Under the pieces are notes generated by a model. That model was not told the origin of the DNA and made no database searches. It saw only the letters and a program-made list of their open reading frames with translations. Of a stretch of 64,000 bases of DNA, positions 39,625 through 52,529 are shown in pieces. The translations under genes and the position numbers were made by a program. The stretch's first letter is position 1, and each line of letters starts with the position of its first letter. The stretch spans positions 33,760,501-33,824,500 of the forward strand of contig NC_134373.1 in NCBI RefSeq assembly GCF_035582795.1, read 5' to 3'. The stretch is from Mycteria americana. Lineage: Eukaryota; Chordata; Aves; Ciconiiformes; Ciconiidae.

Positions 39625-42600
39625 GAAAATAACATTGGTATTGCCAGTGATGGGGACACGGCGTAATGGGACTTTGCAGTGTTTGATGGGGCAATTAGGC
39701 GATGCCAGCACGGTGCTCCCAGAGCATCCTCAGACCACCCGTCGTAGCACCTCGGGGCTGCCAGTACTCGGGGGGGCTTGGGAATGGATTAAAGTTAAAT
39801 GGATTAAAGTGCTCTGGGAAGTGGCAACAGTGCAACTGAGTTCAGGAGAGATGCTTTTCAGCCAAGGTGTTTCAAAGTCCTCTGAGGAGTGTGACACTGG
39901 CAGTTGTGCTTCTCCAGCATTAACCATTTAGATCAAAAATGCTACTAAATCACAGGGGTAATTACTGAAGAAATGTAAGTAACCTTCTCAACACAATGTT
40001 TGTCACAAGCCTCCCCGCTGCAAAAGTGTTATCGTTACTGTTCATAGCTTTTTAAAGCTTTTATCGGCTTCCTCACAGATAGTCAACAAATACATGTATA
40101 CTTAAGGGATATGGACGACCTGTTATCTGGTCTTGTCATTTGTCCAAATGTTCTGGAAGAAAGGCTTAACTTAGTTTTTAAGAAAGTATATATGAGGACT
40201 TGGAAAAAGTCAGAAAAGTCTTAAGAGAATTCATCGTCTTGTGTTAAAAAGATAAAAAGAAAGTTGGTAGGGTCTTATTTTGCAGAATACAGAGTAGGTA
40301 AGATTTTTAGTGTTTACTTAGTCCCCTCACACCACTGTGTTGGATAAAAAAATGGTTGAGGAAGGAGCCAAGAACATTTATGTTCCCTTTAAAGCCCATT
40401 TCCACTGCAGGTGTAAATAACACCAGCTAGCACAGCTGATAATCACTGCATTTGGCATCTTCCCCAGCACTGCGCTGTGCTCTCCCAGGCTTGTGCTGAG
40501 CTGTCTTGAGGCTGGGGGGGTTCTGCTGGGGCATCGGTAAGGTCAGGGTATTATCCATCTGTGGGGATGGAGACTGCTCCTGCCCCAGGCTCAGAGCCTG
40601 GGAGCATCTCGGCCATGCCCATCATGGGGAACCTCTTTAAAGGCACAAAAAGGCCTACGGGTCAAAACAAAATAAGCACATGGCGGGTGTAAATAATTCC
40701 ATCACCAAGGAAAAGGGCCATCTCATCTGGAAATGGGTCTGTGCAAACTCAGTGTAGAAATGCTATTAAAAAAACACTCGTTGAGTCGACTCTGCCTGAT
40801 TGCAGCACAGCATTTGGATGGGGACCAGCTCCCCCAGGCATGGGGGTGCTCTGCAGGGCTGAGCCCCCACGCCTTGGTGCCTACCCCTTGGCAAAGTGTC
40901 TGCCAAACTATTCAACAGTGACAGCACGTTTTATTCCCCACGCATGGGTATAAATGACCACCAAAAACATGGGGACGTAGCAATAAATCTCTTCACTTGG
41001 AGGTTTCCCAGGAACTTTCCATAGGAAGGTAAACATCCAGCTTTGACATCCCTGTTTTACAGATGAGTACATTGAAGGGTGGAGAGAGACTTGCCCTGCT
41101 GGGGTTAGAGGCAGTGCTGGGAACAGGGTGTAGGTGTCAAGCTAGGGAGGCTCGTGTTTTAGTGACAGAACTGACACTTGTGGGTAACACGTCCCTTTTC
41201 TATTGCTACTCTGCTGCCACTTGCAGCCATTTCTATTCAAGGCATATTATTATCAAATCTTGCGGGGAGCCCCCTGAGATTTGCAGTTGATAACTAAAAG
41301 AAACTCCTTTATGTTCATAATGGTAAAACAAAGCATCAAGTCATTTGAGCTGATTTTACCCAAGACATTTCCTGAATTATTGCTCTCTCGCAGCTGTCAT
41401 GGGCTTGAAGCTTTCAAAAGCCCATTTTGTTTCTGCTCGTAGCTCTTTCATCATCAAAGGCTGGTGCTGTACCCCTGGGTTTGCTTGTGCAGCTCAAAGA
41501 GGAGCGAGTGACACAGCTCCTCAAAGTTAAACAAAAAATCCTCAGGGTTAATGAACTTGTCTAATTTTATGCAGAAAATGCTGCCATCTTTCCTTTTAAA
41601 ACTCACTCCAAATTCCAGGTTGATACCAATGGGGATGGTTTCAAAAGCACCTCGGACTTGGATGCAAATCCCTTTGACTTTCAGCCAGACCTATATGCTC
41701 CTATATACTTTTGGGGGAGAGATTTTCAGTTGTCAAAGCCTTTTAGGCAGCATCACAAACCCACCTGGCTTCTGTTAAGCACTGTGGCCAGCCGGCAAAA
41801 ATCAATGCCTCTCTACTTAGCTGTGCAAATCCCATTTACTGTAATTACCCATATAAGAAAATGATATGGCTCTACTTTATGGATGTTCAAAGTTGCTTTA
41901 TGATCTTCCTGCAGTAGTTTATGCATGTTGTTGTATTTTTTTCCCCACATTTTGAGCAGTGAATGTGAAAATAAAAAACCCCAAACAACCCATATACAAA
42001 AAGACAAATAATGTCCCTAAAATGATTAAATTCCTATGCAGGTGAGTGGGTAGAAATGCTCTTGCCTACTCTGAAATCAAGTTGACCTAAATTATACAGT
42101 ATAGATTATTGCATTTAGAATAATAATGGTGTGCTGGATATAGTGGAGTGATTTTAAACCAAGGACGTACAGCCTTTGCTGAGATCCAGCCAGGTTTCTT
42201 AATCTGATTTATGATGCAAAATTTAGGTCAGGTGGATTGATTCCTAATAGAGATATAATGAATCAAAATTCCTAGAATGGCTTTATTTTGCACAGAGGTG
42301 TCAACAAGCTGTACTTCTCTATTTGTGCACCTGGCGTGTAATGATTCTCTTGCAAAAATCATAATCCATCAAGTCCTCCATTCAAGAATATCAATCAGTG
42401 CCAGGAATAAGACTATTTTAGCCAGGAGTTCTCAGTCATTTTGTTTTCCTCTTCATGAACACTTAAAGCGCTGTGACATTTAAATTATGCTTTGACATGT
42501 AATCATTAAATGTTTGAAAATGTCTCATTCAGTTTTTGTTGCCTCATCCATTTACTTGCACTGGCTTCTTGTTTTGCCATTGTTCCTGGGGTTTTTAGCA

Positions 42601-45600
42601 TACGATACCCATACTGTTGCTTTTAATAGCTGGAGGCAAAATTATCTCAATTTCCTGACAAGAAACTTGGTTTTAGTATTAGAAAACCAAAGTGGAAGCT
42701 AATGAGATGTCTGTTCCTGCTTTAATGGAAATTAGAACAAAAAACCCCAGACCTTTCTCTTAACATACCTATCTTTGACGTAACAAGCCAACTTCAAGAA
42801 GATCGCCATAAAACTTGTGATATAGGCATGAATGTAGGTCTATAGGAGCTTCTTGCTAAGCTTTATGTCCTATGTGTTTTCCTGTGTTATGCATGACTTT
42901 TTGCCAGGATGAAAGCAAAGTTACGTGGTTGGGCCACTCTGTAATTCTCAGCCTTCTGACAGTGTCAGCTGTTGGGCAACTTTCTGGCTATATGTGAGGA
43001 AACTGATACAAAGGGTTTTGCTGGAAATGCAACAAATCCCTTATACCCAATACCAGTTCTGGGCAGGGCTGGGTGTGACGGGGTAGAATTATACTATAAG
43101 GAGATGTACAGGCACAGCATCATTTGTTATCACTGGTATTGATTGTTATTGCTTTAATAAACAATAACAGTGACTTCTTCTTTCTCTTCTTGCTGAACTG
43201 ATGTGCAAATGTCTAAGTCAAGACAACAGCCGGGTGGTGCGAGGTGCTACAGAGATACCCATGGGGAAGCAGTGCCTTCCCTAGAGAGCAGGACTAAGTG
43301 ACCACGTTATTTTTTAATTTGGTCATTGAGTTATAATAATCAATTTAAAATAGACTTAAGGTGGAGACTTCTATAAAGCATGTTGAACTAGTGCCTGGAA
43401 ATGGCATTAATGGCACTGTGCTCCTGACAGTGTGCTGCTGTTAAAAAAAGCCACTAATGTTATGGCAAAGGTTGTTAACTTTGCTAGTTTCAGCCAAAGT
43501 TCAGCTCGATGATGTGATCACTAATGTCCTGCCATCAGCCTCTTCCCTGAAGCATCCTTTGGCATTACACAGATGGTTGGGGACTGAGTGAGGGCTGGAG
43601 GTGATCTTCATCCCTCTTTTCCCTGGGTGAGAAAATTGCTATTTGCAGAATGATTAGAGGCCCCGGGGTACAGGAGAGCCCTGTCCCCATTTCCCTATGT
43701 GGAAGCATCTACAGAGGTGCAGCTTTTTCCTCTGTACCTATCTCCCATTTAAACAGGTTGAAAACAAGGGGGCTGCCGCATTAAGTTCTATATGCCGTGC
43801 TGGATGCAGGCAGCTATCAGTGGCTTGTAAAATGGTTGTGTCTTTATTGCTAGCCCCCACAACACACACAAATCCAACTGCCCAGCCTTGCGACCGTGCT
43901 CGGAGCTTCCCCCTCCAGCACCTGGCTGGCTCAGATGCTGCTTGCCCCCAGCCTTCCTGCAGATCATCAGGTTTTTTCCCCCTCTCTTGTAATTCTGGTG
44001 TGTAACTGAGAAAATTATACCTCATTTCTTCCTTGGTGTAAATTGATGCAGCTGCCTTGGAGTCGGCGGGGCTGTGCCAGATTGTACCAGCCGTGAGCCT
44101 GGCTGGGAGCCAGCGCTTGGCACAAACTTGCTGAAAGCTGTGTACAAACAAGGCTTGTCACTATGTATGTTATTGCCCTTTTGTTTAGGATATAAATATG
44201 TCCCATACATGCTAGCAAGCCTCTTGTTTGCTATTTCAATGGAGAATCCTGTAAAACAGCTGTCATGCTGTCTCCTGTCAAATCAGTTACAGATGTATGT
44301 GTCCTTCCCCGTAATAAACAGGTATGAAATTGTCTTTATGCAATGTGCCAGCCCTTGTCACTGGGAATGCACACGAAGGAAGCTTGGAAAAAAAAATCAC
44401 CCTGAAAGCTGGTGCTCTGATGGAGCACTGTGAAAGTTACTCGGACCTCTGCAAAGAGACTTACAAGCAGAATGTTTCGGGGCTTGAGGTAATGAGCTAA
44501 TGGTGATGGGTGTAGAAAAGTGAGGTGAACTCCTAGCTTGTCCATAAGGTCGCCTGCCTACACTAGCTGCAGGTGAATGGTGGCAAAGCAGCCCTTGTCC
44601 TGGCCAGGGTCAGAGCGGGGTGCTGGGGAACACTCCTTCCTGCCTCCAGCAAGACGGGTGCATGCTTGGAGGTGATGGCTTTGAGAATAAGTGTCTGTGT
44701 AAGAAGGTATAGAGTGGGAGGAAAGGAGATGGGCAGGATTTCAGGAGTGTTACGCCTTTTCTGACTCCTGGACCCATTAGATACCTTCTTATTGCCAAGG
44801 GTGGCTGCTAATTTTGACTGTTTTTTGTCACTGGGTGACTTCGGGTGAGAGCAGATCTCCTGCTCTGAGGGACCTCCAAGCATGTACCTGTCCAAGGGAC
44901 CCAAAATGTCTTGTGACCCTTGGTGGAAAACTCTGCCCTACCCTATGCTCACTGTAGGCCAGCATCAGCTTGGGAAGACCTGAGCAAGCACGGGTTGTGT
45001 GTCTGAGTGCCCAGCTTTTCCCTCACCTGAGTTTGATAAAAAACCCAACACAACAAGTGCCAAAAGCCACCCAACCACAGTCTTGCTCTTACAATGCTAC
45101 CCAAGGGAGAGTCAGTCTTCAAGATGGGTGGGAAATTAAGCTTAATACTTTATCATTCCTGGGCCCTTTTACCTCTGCACTCAACTCCCACCTTGTACAC
45201 CAAATGTTTTATAGCACACCTCCTGTTTTTGATGAGGTGCTTCTTTGCCAGTGGCTGACATTGGTCCTTCATGTGAATTAAGCGTCAGGTTGTGAAAATC
45301 TCCCTTGCACCAATGGAGTTAATGAGCCAGATTTGCAGAGATGAGGATCTGGCCCATACACTTTATTCACATTTTCTTAGGCCATGTCTCTGAGGTGGAT
45401 AATCATGAAGCTGACAGCATCAAATAAATTGCCTATTAGTTATTAGTATCTTGTTTCATTCAATAACAGTCAAATCTGCTTACATCTGACAGCAGCGTGC
45501 GGAGGTTTGGGAAGTTTTGGGGATCCATCAGGGATAATTTTTAGCAAAGACTCACTAGGTCAACAACAAGTAGTTGGGGTCATGCACCGATAGTGGGGTG

Positions 45601-47870
45601 AGGAGCCTCTCAAGACAAGGCTTGAACACTGATGTAGTTCTCCATACCGACCGTGGAAAGAGCAATGTCTTACGGCTTGGAGACTCTCTGCAGCTGATGA
45701 ATTGCCCGTCTCCTCCCCACTTCAGCAATGTGCTGTCAAACTCATAAAAGTCTTACGAAATTCTGTTTGCACCTGAGCCGATGATGTTGAAATTGTGTGG
45801 TGTACTACCAGGTCTGTCAGTGATACAGCAATTAGTGAAGTGCTCCTGGGCATGGCACACCACACGCAAGTCAAACCTCAGAGACAGGATTTTAAACAGG
45901 GATGCTGAAAACAGAAGTCCAGCAAGAAATCAGAGTGAGAAGACCCATTCTGAAGAGCATTTCTAAGAAGCGTTACAGGAAAATATAAGTTTAAAGAGGT
46001 GACATTCACATCATTGAGGACTGAAATGTCTCAGGGAAGGACAAGAGATGTTTTCTTCTGAACTCCAGTGAATGATGGTTTTAAGGAAATTGTTACAACT
46101 CTTTGCTTATGTGTATGGTGGGTTAGATGTGGGGAACTGGCCTCACAAAATCCGTAGGTATTGATTTATTGGTGTGGTTGACCAGAAGGGTGCAGGTTGA
46201 TGAAAAGACCAGAGGCTCAGTGGTGCAGGGAGGAGAAACTACTGCCCCAGCTGCTCTCCTGCCTGCTGGCGGTGGGCAGAGATGTGTCCCGCTTCAGCCA
46301 CCGCAGCCTGGGTGGTGGGATGCCTCTCCTCGCCAGCTTCACATTGGCCAAGATGCTCACAAGAGCCAAACCCTGCTGCTTGGGCACGCTCTGGTTTTTG
46401 CTGCCTGCTTCAGATACACCTTTGGCAAAGGCACACGGTTGTTGGTGGTAATATCCTACTCCGCTGCAGCTAGCTCTGCCCTCTTAATTTTACTCCTATG
46501 AGATCACTTTTCCAGTAGTTATTACAGCCAACCAAGGCATCATGCCCATCAAACTCACTTCTACTAGGCAGGCCAAACTTGACCTAATAGCTGTGGGTGG
46601 AAGGTGTTTGCATGATATATTCATTTTGACACACCACGCTAATCCATGCAATTCTCAGTGCAGGAGGTTGGGGAGACCACTGTCAAAATGACACGGTTCT
46701 CGCTAAGGCAGGCTGCAAGCTCTGAAATCCCTAAATTATACCCAGGAAGTACGCAGTGATACCTGCTGACATTTTGTTCAACTGCAGACAAAAATAGCTG
46801 TCCTGGTAGAGGAGGACGTGGGAGTCGGTACAGACTTGCAGCTGGAGGGAAAAGGCAGCAAAAATAAAATAAAAAGCCTTCCGACCAGGGAGCTGCCACC
46901 CTTCTCTTGGATGCTTTATGTGTCGGTGGTGGAAGAAGCAGGGTGTCTCAACATTTCTCCCCATTGTTGTGTGAGGACAGACATCTGTTAGGGACAACCG
47001 GTGAAGGACCATGCCTCGTGATGCCAGGAAAAACTCGTATTACTGCGTCATCTGCAAGGACACGGCTGGGACAAGGGCTGCCTGGCAGGTCCACGCTGCA
47101 CCCTCCCACGCCTTCTTGATCCTCCTAGCTCAGGGGATCGCTGGCCTCTGTGCCAGCTCCGTGCACGTCCCGGCACAGTGGTGTCCTGGCACCCACTGTT
47201 GAGCAGAGCGCCCTGCTGCCGCGGCATCGCAGGCAAGACCGGAGCGCTGGCCAGTATGCTGCTGGCAATATTGAAACAAATCAAATCAAACTGATTTAAT
47301 TGCTGCTCCCAGGGTATTGCTCGCTGCTTTGCTTTTGCCTGGAGGTTGCTGTGGCTCTGAGGACTTTGGAGGGGGAACGGTTTGCTCTCACCTGACTCAC
47401 ATCCAAGCTGATGTGTGGGGCTGGCTGCCTTTTTGCAAGGAGTGCAGTGGAGCAAAACCCCTGAGCGCAGCGGTTGATGCAGTGGTTGGGTTTAAAATGA
47501 TGCTCTGGGTACATAAAATCCCAGGCAGTGGTAGCACGTCTCTGAAGGGAACATGATTGCCACAACTGTAATAGTGAGCCTAAGCTTATTGGACTAACTC
47601 TAAGACTTAATCTGTCTGTAAGCCTCAAGCTCAGAGTCTTTTTAAGACTTTCCCTGAGGATCTTTCCCTTTCTCTGAAATATTGCAATGGGTGGGCTGAG
47701 GTCCAAGCAGGTCAGCTGAGCTCTTCCGAGCTTTGTCAAGGGCCGAGTGCCCAGCATCCCCGCAGCCCCACCAGCAGGGCAGATCCACCTGCTCCTCCCA
47801 GCTCTTTGCCAGGGAAGGACACTGCTCCCCGAGGACCAGCGGCAAAGGGGTGGTGGCAAACCAGGCTGTG
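39625..47870. other. Intergenic, no gene recognised
   Basis: A long gene-free stretch. AT-rich low-repeat segments occur at about 40000-40350, 42050-42720 and 43290-43520. A small direct repeat (GGATTAAAGT twice) lies at about 39786-39810. Chance motifs resembling a J segment and a zinc finger at 46.4 and 47.0 kb were examined and rejected. Confidence 0.5.
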
Positions 47871-47874
47871 AGCA

Positions 47875-48115
47875 TCACCTCCGGACCATCCTTGCTGTCT
47901 TTCCATCTTTATGTTGGAGCTCCACGTGGCTTTGTCCTTGGGCCCCTTCTCTTCTCCCTCTACTTCTCTTCAGGTTTTTCTCATCCGCAAACTTCAATTC
48001 AGCCAATGCTGGTGACTCACAGACCAATGTCACTCTCCCAGATCACAGTCCCAGCTTGCCTTTTTGACATATGCTAGCAGATGTCTGGTCAGCACCTCAA
48101 GCTCTTTGCATCCAG
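47875..48115 (+). mobile_element. LINE-2 (L2) reverse-transcriptase relic
   Basis: A frame at about 47905-47960 reads GAPRGFVLGPLLFSLY, the RT motif G-x-P-x-G-x-VLGPLLF. Downstream nucleotide words 'GCTGGTGACTCACAGACCAA' and 'GATGTCTGGTCAGCACCTCAAGCTC' follow the L2 order, with an internal deletion. CR1 copies in this window use a different sequence at the same motif, so L2 is the better call. It is a 5'- and 3'-truncated inactive relic. An open frame at 47733-48077 owes part of its length to it. Confidence 0.65.
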
Positions 48116-48119
48116 GCTA

Positions 48120-51100
48120 TGCCTACGTCCTACACGCTATTTCTGTACAGCAGCTCCAAGCTACCACCTATTCACCACCTATTCAGTTACATCTTTCCTC
48201 CAGCCTTCCCTGCACCCACCTTTCCTCCTCGCCTGACAAATGCAGCTTGATGGGGTTGTGGAGAGCCACCATGAAGTTCCCTCTTTGGGTTGTCAGTGGC
48301 CTTCTCTTCCTCTCTGTAAATCTCCCTGTACCTTCACGCTCTTCAGCAGTTCCTTCTTCAGATAGTCCCACTCCAAAATTATCACTTGTTGGTGCCCTGA
48401 GGTCCACACAGTGGTGGGTGCTTAAGCCCTTGCTCTCGCCCTGGTTGTCTGTAGCTGTCTCTGGTCTTGAGCTGGAAAGGTCGTTTTAGTCTGTGCTTGC
48501 TAAGGGTCTGGCATGGGAGGCTCCTCATTTCTGAGCAAAAACTAACACATTAAACTACAGCTTTGATTACAAATGCAAAAATATCCCTCCTCTGCCCTAA
48601 GAGCAAAGGGTTGGTCTGCATATTTCCCAAGAGGTGAAAAGGGGATAAAATAGTCCTTATTTACCCTGGTGCAATTTGGAGTGCGTGAGTGCAGAAGAGA
48701 AATCGCTGTGCACCAGTATGGCCCTCCCGACAGCTGCCGGCTTTGCTCTGGGGCTTGGCGAGCTCCACTGTGGCAGGTCCATACCCGCGTCTCGCCCCGC
48801 AGCATGAACAGAGGGGATTTAATCCATCACCAGCCGGGCTGAGGAAAGAAGAGAAATTCAGGGAAGGAATCAGAGGGCAAAACAGCTTCCAAAATATGCT
48901 TTGGAAATCTACAGGAGTTCGACGCTCGTTTAAGATTATTTTCGTTTTGTGTAGACAGAAGAACTGCTAGGACAGGATAATTAGCTAATTAGCTAAACAT
49001 AATGTCTAAGCCTTTTTTTTTCATCTTTATGCCAACTTTATTTTAAACTCCCTCCCCTCTAGCCAAAAATCCAGCTGTTTCTCAAAATCATCTTGTGATT
49101 AATCTTGGTCCTCATTGTAATCAAGAACAAAAATCCCCTTCATTACACTGTGGCCAGGGTTTCTGCTAAGAGGATTTTGGTCAATGTTTTTTCAAATTGC
49201 ACATTTAAATAAACATGAGTTTTTACTTAAAAAAGCAATTTGGGCAAAAAGTAATCCTATTTAAAGTATTATTTCTGTAGATGTACCATTTACAAAATCC
49301 TTTGTGGAAGGATCATTCTTGATTTAAAAAAAATCATTCTTGATTTAAACAAAAAGTCTGGAGAGAAAAGGGAATTATATTGCAAATGTTTTGTATAAAA
49401 ATAAAGACTTGCCTTCACCAAATGCTTCCAAATTTAAACAAAGCAAGCTTGAAATTCAGCACAAAAATAGGTTTTCACTCCTGTTTATTTTGACTTTCCT
49501 TCTGGTTGATTTATTACCCTTGGCACCCCGCAGCACTGTCTGAGCAGTCTTTCATTACTCTGCTCTTTTCTTTCGGACATGATGAAACTTTCTGGCTCCT
49601 TGCTGTCCTCCCGGTGGTGATGAACGTGGAGCAGGCGCCCAGCTCTTCCCAGCTGCTACTCCCCAGCTCTGCTGCCAACCACCCACCTCCAGCATTGGTG
49701 TTGGCTCTCGTCTTGCTTCTGCCGGCAATTTGGGTTGCACTGGTGCGTGCCTGGGAGGATGGGAGATGGCCAGGGGAAAAAAAAAAAGAAGAAAGGCAAT
49801 TAATTAAGTAAATGAATCAATTAAAAGCCAAACCCATGCCGCAAACCTTTGCTCCTGTTTACACACCAATTTTAAAAAAAAATTCGGCGGCTTCTAGCTG
49901 CAGTGGCCACTGAAGTATGGGAGATGCTAGGGTACAGGGGCAGCAAGGCAGGCAGCCAGGGCGGGCTGGGCAAGCCCAACCTGCTTTTAATCATGTACAT
50001 ATTTTGTATACACCCCAGCTTGTGTTTTCCACCTTCATTTTGCACCTCTCGCCAAGGAGTTGCAAACTCAGAGCAACAAGTCCAGGGGATTTACTAGTCT
50101 GTGGTGGTGTTTTGAAACATCTACCCCTGTGATTTTTTTTTAGGCCAGTTTCATGATGATTGCTTTGTCCTGGCTTGTCAGGTTGGAGCTGCTGGAGCTG
50201 GCACCAAGGCGATCTGCTGTGAGAGCGGAGGTGTGCCGATGCAGGCCAGGCTGCACTTGCCAGCAAAGCGGGGAGCGAGCAAAGCCTTGGGGGTGAGCCC
50301 TGGACGGGGTATGGCTGGGGGTGGCATCACCTACTGTCATTTATCACACCCGTGAAAAAGTTGAAATACAGGCTCAGGCATATTTGTATATGCACACTCA
50401 CACTATCTGGACTGGTTCTTCATGAGACCTACCATAGATGCTCCAGCCTGGCAGTGGTACAGGTCGTGAAATCCATGGCCTTTCCCAGTTTTTCCCTTGT
50501 GGCAGCCTAGTTTTGCCAGTGGCTCAGTACACTCAGTTCTCCCGTTAATGAGGCTGTAATTAGGCAGAGCTAGTTGGGAAATGTTTTTTCCACTCCATCA
50601 AAGATACTGAGATCTTGAGCATTGACCCATTTGGCAGTGGGATAAACAGGGGAGGTTACAAAATTGGTTTCATTTGCATTTTTGGGGTGGTTTTTTTAAA
50701 GTTTTTTTATGAAAATCCCACCTCAGACACCACAAAATGCCCACTGCCATGCTGCCCACCTGTGTGTGCCGTGGGAGAGCGTGTGCAAGGCAGAGGTGGA
50801 TACCAGGGAAGTGGCAGGAGGGAAGATGCTGCAACAAAACCCTCGTCGTAGACTGACTCACCATGGGGTGCCGAGATGCCAGCAAAGCGAGCAGCTAATC
50901 CAAAAAGCCTGGAAATGTGAGCTCAGCAGACCTCACAGGTTCAGAAATCACAGATTAAAAAAAACCCTTCCAGAAGAAAATTCCCCCTCTACGTGTTTTC
51001 TGGAGGCAGGATGGTGTCTAACACGATTTTTGAATGCTTTGTTTTGGCAATATGAGATCTCATTTCTACCCGTCAGCAGATGTATACAGCCAACACTTGA

Positions 51101-51435
51101 ATATGTAAATTATAGGGTATAAATTAAATGAGTATTGTGAAGTTCAAAGGCATGTATTGGCTATTGCATCATCTAATACTAAGATCTTGCCAGCTACCAA
51201 GTGATCCAGATAACCGAGTCCTTGCAAAGGCCGTGTTTTTGTAGGCTGTGCACTGGACATGTGGTGATCCAACCAACACTTTTTCTCGTCCAGCCCAGTG
51301 TCACTAAAATTATGTGAGTGCGTGTGACTTTTGAAGCAATTAAAACCTTCACATAAACCCAACAAATTCTTAACTACAAGCTCAGCTTCAAGCTTGCACT
51401 AATTCCAATGAAGCCAACAGCATTATTCATCTATC
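48120..51435. other. Intergenic, no gene recognised
   Basis: A 12-bp direct repeat (ACCACCTATTC twice) occurs at about 48164-48185. The AT-rich 48960-49510 stretch contains AATTAGCTAATTAGCTAA and a 21-bp duplication. No exon was recognised. Confidence 0.5.
49312..49353 (+). repeat. 21-bp tandem duplication
   Basis: Two units beginning ATCATTCTTGATTTAAA lie head to tail at 49312 and 49333. They differ by one base in the A-rich end. Confidence 0.9.
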
Positions 51436-51439
51436 AAGA

Positions 51440-51860
51440 GAGATATAGCAAAAAGTAAGGGATGATCAAGGGCATGCAGGAGTTTCCATATGCAGAACAC
51501 TAAACAGACTGGGATTTTTCCTCTTGGAAAAGAAATGGCTGCAAGGGAGACGAGCTAGAAGTTGTGATATCTTGAAGGTGATGGATGGAGTGACCTGAGG
51601 ATTATTCACCATGCTGTTGAACCCTAGTACGAAGGCCACCAGTGAACATTTTGAGCAGCAAGTTCAAAGCAAACACAAGAAAATGCTTCCTCACCCGACA
51701 CCCAATTACGCCGAGCCCCCGTCTGCCTCCATGGAAACTTTTGTGTCTCAAGTGGTCAGCCAAGTCTTTTTTTTGTTGTTCTCAGAGTGAATAGAAAGAG
51801 CTGCTCCATCTATTACAGGAGGGGTGTTGGGTTGACAAGAACACATCACATAACAGATAC
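51440..51860 (+). mobile_element. Old CR1-type LINE 3' fragment
   Basis: The segment runs from 'GATGATCAAGGGCATGCAGGAG' through 'GATGGATGGAGTGACCTGAGG', 'CAGCAAGTTCAAAGCAAACAC', 'AAGAAAATGCTTCCTCACCC' and 'CTGCCTCCATGGAAACTTTTG'. It matches the layout of old amniote CR1 subfamilies between the end of the reverse-transcriptase frame and the 3' UTR. It is short, diverged and non-coding. Confidence 0.7.
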
Positions 51861-52059
51861 TTTAAAATATTTAATCCACCAAAAACTTCATCTTCTTACT
51901 GTACCACTGACTAATTTGTTAGCCCAAGAGGAAGTTCGGCAGCTCTAGCATGCCAGAAAGCAGCAGCACCTGGTACCTTGCACGGTGTCACTTGCCAGTC
52001 TGGAGCAATCAGTCAACTGCTTAATAAGCAAAACACTTGAAACCTTTAGTGGTATTTTT

Positions 52060-52520
52060 CTTTGTTAATATGAAGAGGTGACACACACGTCTAAGCAGCA
52101 CTGGCTTGCATTGTGCTACTTTATATGAATGCACATAACCACCTGCGACCTGCCAGCCCCTCATTTGTCAATGGGGAGCAATCATTCAACCACTTAACAG
52201 TTGCCAGGAAAAATGCTCCAAAGCTTTCCAACTGGAAATTAAAGCGCCGCACTTTGGTGAGTGATTGCAATTCCCTGACAAAGCATCCTTAAAAATAGCC
52301 ATGCATTTTTGTATATATCTGTAAACAGTTGACAGTTGATTTCTTACTTCCATTTCTAAGCAGGCTGGGTAAATTCTGTAATTAATGGTCATTAGGGATT
52401 TAGAAGACAAATGAGTCATTCATTAGCTCGGTGTCCAAACTAATGAGCAATAAATGCTTATGAAAGACATGATTTATTTAGTATTTAGAATTTATGCCAT
52501 TATGTGATACCTGATGAAGT
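52060..52520. other. Candidate conserved non-coding element block
   Basis: The stretch is rich in ordered, non-repetitive words: CAACTGGAAATTAAAGCGCC, TAATTAATGGTCATTAGGG, CATTCATTAGCTCGGTG and AATAAATGCTTATGAAAG. Several ATTA/TAAT homeodomain cores occur within 150 bp (52375-52460). No coding potential was seen. Confidence 0.3.
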
Positions 52521-52529
52521 TGCCAAGAA

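Noticed and set aside
46390..46450. FGKGTRLLV-like reading resembling a T-cell-receptor J segment, with a GGTTTTTGC nonamer-like word 12 bp before it
   Set aside because: The required heptamer (CACTGTG) is absent at the J border, no donor follows in register, and no other V, J or C gene parts are nearby.
47040..47115. Single C-x2-C-x12-H-x4-H pattern resembling a C2H2 zinc finger
   Set aside because: A lone finger in a short frame without linker residues, the usual hydrophobic pattern or neighbouring fingers; best explained by chance.
47296..47859. 187-codon minus-strand frame
   Set aside because: No domain or signal, runs up to the edge of the L2 relic, and shares its span with several competing frames.
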